Shown: positions 8,409-16,200 of the stretch, one piece after another
How the letters are laid out: each line of letters begins with the position of its first letter
Numbering within the stretch: the first letter of the stretch is position 1
Assembly: GCA_945873755.1 (NCBI GenBank)
Contig: CAMCEM010000013.1
Location: forward strand, 1 to 34,578
DNA from: Chitinophaga pinensis
GTDB lineage: Bacteria > Bacteroidota > Bacteroidia > UKL13-3
Direction of reading: 5' to 3'
DNA length: 34,578 nt
Translations under genes and position numbers: made by a program
Notes under the pieces: generated by a model
Databases searched by the model: none
What the model saw: the letters and a program-made list of their open reading frames with translations, nothing else
What the model was told of the DNA's origin: nothing

Positions 8409-9200
8409 ATGAAAAAAACTTTTACTTTATCATTATTAATTGGTGCAACTTTTTTTTGCACTAACAACTTTTTAAATTCCAATCCTGTTGGTGCCCCTGC
8501 AGGTAGAACTGGTTCTCCTGCCGATGGGCAAACATGTGGTGCAAGTGGATGCCATGGTGTAACACCAACCGATGTAAACAACGTAATTACTAGTGATGTA
8601 CCAACTACTGGATATGTTCCTTCAACCACTTATACCATTACAGTAAATATTACTGGTGGTGGTGTACGAAAAGGATTTCAAGTATCGCCTCAAAACAACG
8701 ATGGAACGTTAATGGGAACTATTGCTGCTGGTGCAGGAAATAAAATAGTTAATTCAAAGTATGTAACCCATAGTTCAGCTAAAACTACTAATCCTAGTAC
8801 TTGGACTTTTAGCTGGACAGCTCCTGCGAAAGGAACCGGTGCAATTAATTTTTATGGTGCATTTGTTAATGGATTTTCAAATGTTAGCAAGCAAGTGTTT
8901 ACTGTGCAAGAAGCTACAGGTACAAATATTGCCAAAAACAATGATAATAATCAATTTACAGTATTTCCAAACCCTGTAACTAAAAATGTATCAGTTAGTT
9001 TCTATAACAACGAAAATAGCAATGTTTCAATAAATATTATAAGTTTAGATGGTAAACAATCGGAAACTGTTTATGAAAATAACTTAAACTCAGGTATTCA
9101 AAATTTAAATCTAGAACTTAACAATTTTAAAGCTGGCATTTATATTTTACAGTTAAATGTAGGAAATAAAATATGTTATAAAAAAATAGTAATTCAATAA
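8409..9200 (+). CDS. Secreted protein with reeler/choice-of-anchor V-like domain and T9SS type A sorting domain
   Basis: 263 residues. It has an N-terminal signal peptide (KKTFTLSLLIGATFF). The mature start is VGAPAGRTGSPADGQTC, with a Cys43-x4-Cys48-His49 motif, the opening typical of the extracellular reeler-like 'choice-of-anchor V' family. A beta-rich body follows (to about 175), with VRKGFQVSPQ and AINFYGAFVNG. The last roughly 80 residues (FTVFPNPVTKNVSVSF to YKKIVIQ) are a T9SS type A sorting domain, so the protein is moved to the surface or medium by the type IX system. A C-type haem-like CH motif is common in this family's N-terminus; whether haem is bound is unknown. It ends at a bidirectional terminator. 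Confidence 0.85.
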   Translation: MKKTFTLSLLIGATFFCTNNFLNSNPVGAPAGRTGSPADGQTCGASGCHGVTPTDVNNVITSDVPTTGYVPSTTYTITVNITGGGVRKGFQVSPQNNDGTLMGTIAAGAGNKIVNSKYVTHSSAKTTNPSTWTFSWTAPAKGTGAINFYGAFVNGFSNVSKQVFTVQEATGTNIAKNNDNNQFTVFPNPVTKNVSVSFYNNENSNVSINIISLDGKQSETVYENNLNSGIQNLNLELNNFKAGIYILQLNVGNKICYKKIVIQ

Positions 9201-9223
9201 TTAAGCTATAAATTTATTGCAAT

Positions 9224-9263
9224 AAAAAAGGGATTAGTTTTTAAAAACTAATCCCTTTTTTTT
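9224..9263. terminator. Bidirectional terminator between convergent genes
   Basis: Perfect 13-bp inverted repeat GGGATTAGTTTTT/AAAAACTAATCCC (9230-9242 with 9243-9255), flanked by an A run (9224-9229) and a T run (9256-9263). It serves the plus-strand gene ending at 9200 and the minus-strand gene ending at 9262. Confidence 0.85.
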
Positions 9264-10068
9264 ATTTTATTTTTGATGACAATGCATTTTTAAGTCCACT
9301 ATATTCCTCCAAATCGGCTTTAATACTTCCAACAAATATATCACTTTCAACTCTTAATGGAATTTTATTGTCATCATCAGTTACCCATAAAGTAAGGGCA
9401 TCGTTATCTTTAAAAACCCTACCTTCTATTAATTGCGGTTTAACTTTTATGGTTTTAAATGTACCCAAATTGGTTTTAATTACTTCTCTTCCATCAAATT
9501 TAAATCTAAGTTCATAAGTTTTACCATCTAAGTAAAAAGGAACTGGAAATACATCACCCGGTTTTGCATTTGTTAAATCCATACTTCTAGCATAATAAAT
9601 TGCACTAATTATATCTTGTGTATTGGTTACAATTTCAGTTTTACCTCTTTTACCAGATGCAATTTTATTAGCATGATCAAAAATAATAAAATCACTGTCA
9701 GTGTATTTTCCTTCTTTTACTTTTTTAATTGCTTTTAAAGGAACCAATGCTTCTTGGTCAATATAACTTTCAAATTCATCTTTTACTTTAAACATCATAT
9801 CTACCAAACCTGCCGATTTTCCATGTACCTTTACATAATAAGTGTTTCTATTATTTACTATTTGTGGGGTTGGTTCTACACTAAAGTATGCTTTTCCTCC
9901 ATCTAAAGGGCCATAATGAACTCTGTAAGTAAGTTTTTCGCCATATGTATAAGCATTATTTACTTTTTTATTTTTGGCTAATACATTGTCAAGCTCTGTT
10001 TGTTGAAATGTTTCATTTGAAATAAATGAAAATAAAAACAGCAATGGAATTAAACTAAATCTTTTCAT
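9262..10068 (-). CDS. DUF3108 domain-containing exported protein
   Basis: 268 residues with an N-terminal signal peptide (KRFSLIPLLFLFSFIS). The rest matches the DUF3108 pattern: GEKLTYRVHYGPLDGGKAYF near the start (about 43-62), then FKVKDEFESYID, a DIISAIYYARS segment, and late TLWVTDDDNKIPLRVES before the end. The fold is expected to be a beta-rich periplasmic or outer-membrane-associated domain related to lipid- or polymer-binding proteins; no reaction is established. Monocistronic: a -7-like TAAATTTG lies about 37 bases upstream, and the bidirectional terminator overlaps the stop. Confidence 0.85.
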   Translation of the reverse strand: MKRFSLIPLLFLFSFISNETFQQTELDNVLAKNKKVNNAYTYGEKLTYRVHYGPLDGGKAYFSVEPTPQIVNNRNTYYVKVHGKSAGLVDMMFKVKDEFESYIDQEALVPLKAIKKVKEGKYTDSDFIIFDHANKIASGKRGKTEIVTNTQDIISAIYYARSMDLTNAKPGDVFPVPFYLDGKTYELRFKFDGREVIKTNLGTFKTIKVKPQLIEGRVFKDNDALTLWVTDDDNKIPLRVESDIFVGSIKADLEEYSGLKNALSSKIK

Positions 10069-10104
10069 AATATTTTTTTTATTGGATTAACACAAATCGT
10101 GAGC

Positions 10105-10112
10105 CAAATTTA
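10105..10112 (-). promoter_or_regulatory. -7 promoter element of the DUF3108 gene
   Basis: TAAATTTG on the minus strand fits TAnnTTTG exactly. No clear -33 element. Confidence 0.4.
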
Positions 10113-10194
10113 ATTTTTTAAATCTTTTAGTTTATTTACATAATTAATTATTAAAAATCATTGTATTTATGTATTTAAAATTCAGTGTATTAAT

Positions 10195-10231
10195 AAAAAA
10201 AAGTCAATAAAATAAATTATTGACTTTTTTT
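10195..10231 (-). terminator. Terminator of the giant repeat-protein gene
   Basis: 10-bp stem AAGTCAATAA/TTATTGACTT (10201-10210 with 10217-10226) with loop AATAAA, starting six bases after the minus-strand stop codon at 10233 and followed on the minus strand by a T run. The T run on the other side makes it potentially bidirectional. Confidence 0.8.
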
Positions 10232-10232
10232 A

Positions 10233-13200
10233 TTAGTTCTTTACTATTCGTTTTATAAATAGCGCTTCGTTATTAAAGAGTTTAATTAAATAAACGCCAC
10301 TATTAAACTCATTTAAATCTAAAAGCTGAGTTTTTAGCGTTTTTTTACCTGTTATAATTTCTTTGCCATTTATATCGTAAACTATAAAATCTAAATCAGT
10401 TAAATCCGATTCTATTTTAAAAATTCCATTAGATGGATTAGGATAAATAACCAATGAACTATTGCTCATATTTTTTTCTTTTACAGAAGTGAATTTAAAT
10501 TCGAAATCATCACTTATTTCACTGCAACCATTAGCACTATCAATCCTAACCTTATAGAATCCATACGAACTAGTATTGTAAGTTTTATTTGTAGCTCCAG
10601 TTATAATATTTCCATTTAAAAACCATTGATGAGATGCTCCATCATTAGTTGAAAGAACAAGACCTGGAAGTACTGTAATTGTTGGTTTTTGAGGCCCCGG
10701 AAGTACATTAATAGTTTTTGTTACTGAATCAATACAACCATTTGAAGCTATAATGATAAGTTTTACATTATAACTTCCTGAAGTACTATATTTTTTGGCG
10801 TTTGGAAAGGTAGCTGTGGTGTTAGAATTATCACCATAATCCCATAAATTACCTACTATCCATAAATTGCTTGGAACAACCGATGTATTAATATAAACAT
10901 AATTATTTCCAAACTTACATTGGTTTAAATTATTAATTGAAAAATTAGCTTTTGGTTTCAAACCATTTAAATTAACAGGTAAAGTTAAACTGTCTTCACA
11001 TCCGTTTAAAGCATTTAATTTCAATTTTACATCAAACAACCCTGTTCTATAATAAGTATGAATTGGATTTGTGTCGTTGCTAAATGTATTGTCTCCAAAA
11101 TCCCATGTATAAGTATTTCCTGAACCAGATGTACTGTTGGTAAATTCAACTATTGCTGAATCGCAAGATTGAAATAATATTTGACTTGTAAATCTAACAG
11201 TTGAATCTTTAAAGTTTACAACCACATCGTCAAAAGCAGCAAAACATGGTCCAATTGGATCATCAGTTGTTAATGTAAATACAATTGAATCGTTTAATAA
11301 ATCTGCAGCACTTGGTCTATAAATAGTATTTAATGCAGTTGGGTCATCAAAAGTACCTAAACCATTAATTGCAACCCATAATGGTGCAGAAGCTCCTCCA
11401 CCAATAGAACCCGATAAACTAATAGCAGATACATTTTTGCATAATACTTGGTCAACTCCTGCATTGGCAGTTGGTAATTTATTAATGGTTATTAAAACAC
11501 TATCTTCTGCCAAAGCGCAGTTTCCACTTACATTAATTGCTTTGTATTTTAAAATTGCAAAACCGTTTGTTTTATCAGTAATATTAGGAGTATAAATACT
11601 AATTGAATCAAATGAATTAAAGAAAATATCTGTGTTAGAAGTCCATTTTCCAACTGTAATTACATTGTTATAAGAACCATTTAACAATACACTTCCACCT
11701 TCACATATTTCTTGGTCGAACCCGGCATTTATTAAAGGCAATGGTGTAAAGTTAATTTTCATGGTATCAGTTATAAAATTACAAGGTCCAATAGGGTCGT
11801 TTGAAACTAAAACCAAATTTACAAAACCAGCATTTCTATCGTTAAGTGATGGTGTATAATTTGCAGTTAAAGAATTGGTATCATTAAAGATTCCTGAGCC
11901 CATTGTTTTCCAATAAGCACTTGTAGCACCTCCATTTATTGAACCAAATAAACTAATAAAGGTGTCATTAATACATACATTTTTATCAAGTCCACTATTT
12001 ACAATTGGCGATGGATTTATATTTAAAACCAAAGTATCTGATACATTATTACAAGCATCCGATATATTAAAGTTTTTAAATATTAATAATACGTTTCCTG
12101 CACTCTTATCACTATTGCTAGGGAAATAAGTTGGTGTTAAAAGCGAGTTATTATTAAAATAACCTGACCCGCTTGATGTCCAAGTTCTATTACCTGTTGA
12201 TACATTAATTGTTGCGTTTAAAGAAATATTGTCATTATCGCAAATTGTTAAGTCTGGTCCCACATTAGCAATTGCTAAAGAATTGAATGAAACAATTACA
12301 GTGTCAATAGCTAATCCACAAGGCCCACTTGGATCGTTTGTAGTTAATACTAGTGAAACAACACCATTATTTTTATCGGCTAAACTAGGAAAATAAGTTG
12401 CGTTTAATAAATTAGTATCATTAAATGAACCTGAGCCCAAAGTTCTCCAATATGAACTTGAAGCCGAACCACCGATTGAACCATTTAAATTAAAGGTTGA
12501 TGAACTATTACATACATTGAAATCGAAACCAGCAAAAACAAATGCTGATTGGTTAAAACTTAAAATTAATGAGTCTTTTACTGCAGGGCAAGCTCCAGAA
12601 GGATCGTTTGTAGTAAAATATAATTTAACAGAACCAAAAGATAAATCGGTAATATTTGGAATATAATTAGTAGTAGTATTGTAAGAAATGTAAGAACTTG
12701 TATTTTCAGATGTCCATGTTCCAAATGAAGCCGAACCTCCTATAGTTGCTGAAATGGTAGTTGCTGAATTTGAACATAAAACCTGGTCAGAACCTGCATC
12801 AACAGTTGCAATTGCATCAAAAGTTATTGTAACAGAATCTCTTTTTGCGTTACATGGTCCAATTGGGTCATTGGTAGTCAAAGCTAATCTTACAAAACCA
12901 TTCGATTTATCAGCCAAACTAGGTGTATATATTGCATTTACACTGTTAATATTACTAAAAGTTCCTGTCCCATTTGTACTCCAAGTAGCACTAGTAGCCG
13001 AGCCTCCAACATTGCCATTTAAATTAATATCTAATGTATTTATACAAACATTAATATTATTTCCTGCATCAACAGTTGCTTCTTGATTAAAAAATAATGT
13101 CATGGTATCTGAAACATTTAAACAAACATCGGTTGAACTGCTATTTATTAAAATCAATTCCACACTACCTGCTAAAACATCAGCTGGACTTGGAAAATAA

Positions 13201-16200
13201 GTTGGAAATAAAATTGAACTATTACTAAAAAATCCTGTACCAGTTGTTAACCAATCTCTATTTCCGCTAGTTGCCGAACTAGAACCTGCTAAAGTAATAT
13301 TGTTATTGCTACAAATAGTTAGGTTTGCCCCTGCATTTATAGTAGCCAATTGATTAAATGTTATTTGAACAGTATCTGTATTTTGTTCGCATGGACCAGT
13401 TGGATTATCAGTTGTTAAAACTAACCTTACAAATCCATTTGCTTTATCTGTTGTACTTGGTGTGTAGGTAGTATTTAATAATGATGTGTTCCCAAAAGTA
13501 CCACTTCCTAAACTGCTCCAAGTTGCATTGCTTGCTGAACCTCCTATTGAACCTGTTAAATTTACTGAAGGTGTTATTATACAAATTGTTTGGTCAGTTC
13601 CTGCAGAAACAATTGCTTGTTGGTTTATGGTTATGGTTATTGAATCTTTTGCAGCAGCACATGGTCCTGAAGGATCGTTTGTTGTAAATGTTAATACTAC
13701 AAATCCATTATTAATTTCTGTTGCTGAAGGCGTATAATTGGTTGTTGAGTTAAAGCCAGTATAACTACTATTGCTCGATGATGTCCATACACCAAATGAT
13801 GCTGAACCTCCGATTACTGCTGAAATAATTGCTGATGTATTAGAACATATTGTTTGGTCTATTCCTGCATTTACTGTTGCAATTGGGTCAAAGTTTAAAG
13901 TTAACGAATCAGTTTTTGAAACACAAGGTCCTAACGGGTCGTTTGTAGTTAACGCCAATCTTACAAATCCATTGTTTTTATCAGCTATGCTTGGAAAGTA
14001 ATTTGCATTTAATGAATTTGCATTGTCAAAAGTTCCACTTCCATTTGTTGTCCATGTTCCTGAAGTTGCCAATCCTCCAATTGTTCCATTTAATTGTATT
14101 GAGTTTGAACTTGCACATGAAGTAATTGTATTTCCAGCGCTAACTGTGGTTTCGGAATTTATTGTTAACTCCATTGTATCTGTTGCATTGGCACATAAAT
14201 CATTTGAACTAATATTGTTTAAAATAATTTTTATGTTACCCAATAGTTTATCAGCATCGCTCGGAAAATAAGTTGGAAATAAAATAGAGTTATTATTAAA
14301 ACTTCCGGTTCCAGTTGTTGACCAAACTCTGTTACCATTATTTGTTGAACTTGATCCAGTCAATGTAATATTATCATTACTACAAATTGTTTTATCTAAC
14401 CCAGCATTTACAATTGCTAAAGGATTAAATGTAATTTGTAAAGTATCAGTTTTTAAATCGCATGGTCCAACGGGGTCATTTGTACTTAATATTAATTTTA
14501 CAAATCCATTAGATTTATCAACTGCACTTGGAATATAGGCAGTATTTAAATTTGTTGCATTTGCAAATGTACCACTTCCTAAACTACTCCAAATTGAGCT
14601 ACTTGCCGAACCGCCAATTAAACCTAATAAATTAATTGTAGGTTCGCTGATACATACACTTTGATCGCTGCCTGCATCAACTGAAGCAGCTTGGTCAAAG
14701 TTAATTTGAATTGAGTCTTTTTCCGAACTACATTGTCCAATTGGGTCGTTAGTTGTGAATGTAAGTATTGCAAATCCATTATTTAATTCATTGAATGAAG
14801 GAATATATGTTGTATTAGTACTAAAAGAAATAAATGAAGAATTGGTTGAAGATGTCCAAGAACCAGATGTTGCAGCCCCATCTAATTTAGCAGATATTAT
14901 TGCATTTACATCCGAACAAATAATTTGATCAATTCCTGCATCAACTTTGGCTACAGGATCGAAGGTAATTGTAACAAGCCCAGTTTTAGCACTACAAGGT
15001 CCAATTGGATCGTTAGAAGCTAATAAAAAAAGAACTGATCCATTCAATTTATCTACAATACTTGGAGTATAAATAGCATTTAACAGGTTAACATTATTAA
15101 ACGTTCCTGTTCCACTTGTAGTCCAAGTTGCACTAGTTGCCGAACCTCCAATACTTCCCTTTAATTTAATTTCAATTTCTTTTTCACATACATTTAAACT
15201 TGAACCAGCAGAAACAATTACCTGTTGGTCAATATTTAAAATTAAATTATCAGATACATTGGCACAAACATCATTTAGGTCTGAGTTTGAAAACGTAATA
15301 ATTACATTTCCATTAATTTTATCATTATTTCCAGGAAAATAAGTTGGAAATAATGAATTACTATTATTAAATACTCCATCGCCATTTGAAAACCAATTTA
15401 AATTGCCTGAACTTGCGTTTGTTACACCCGATAATGTTATATTATCGTTGCTACAAATGGTTTCGTCTTGCCCTGCATTTATAGTAGCTAATTGATTAAA
15501 TGTAATTTGCATTGTATCGCTCACTTGTTCGCAAGGTCCCAAAGGGTTATTTGTAGTTAATACTAATCTTACAAATCCATTATTTTTATCGGTTATACTA
15601 GGTGTATAGTTAGTATTTAAATCCGATGAATTTCCAAAAGTTCCACTTCCTAAAGTACTCCAAAATGCTCTACTTGCAGAACCTCCAATTGAACCAAAAA
15701 TATTAACTATTGGTGTTATAGCACATTCAATTTGGTCAATTCCAGCATTTACGCTTGCTTGTTGGTTAATTGTAATCTGTAACGAATCTTTTGCAACTCC
15801 GCAAGGGCCTGAAGGATCATTTGTTGTAAATGTTAATGTAACAAATCCATTATTTATATCTGTTGAAGTAGGTGTATAAATGGTAGTTGAGTTAAAGCCA
15901 ATATAATTACTGTTGCTCGATGAAGTCCAAACGCCAAATGATGCCGAACCACCCACAATTGCTGAAACACTAGCTGAAGTATTTGCACAAATTATTTGAT
16001 CTATTCCAGTATTTACAGTTGCAATTGGATCAAAGTTTATTGTTAATGAGTCAGTTTTTGATACACATGGACCTAAAGGGTCGTTGGTAGTTAATGCCAA
16101 TCTAATAAATCCATTGGTTTTATCGGCTATACTAGGTGTGTAATTTGCATTTAATGCATTGGCATTGTCAAAAGTTCCGCTGCCGCTTGTTGTCCATGTT

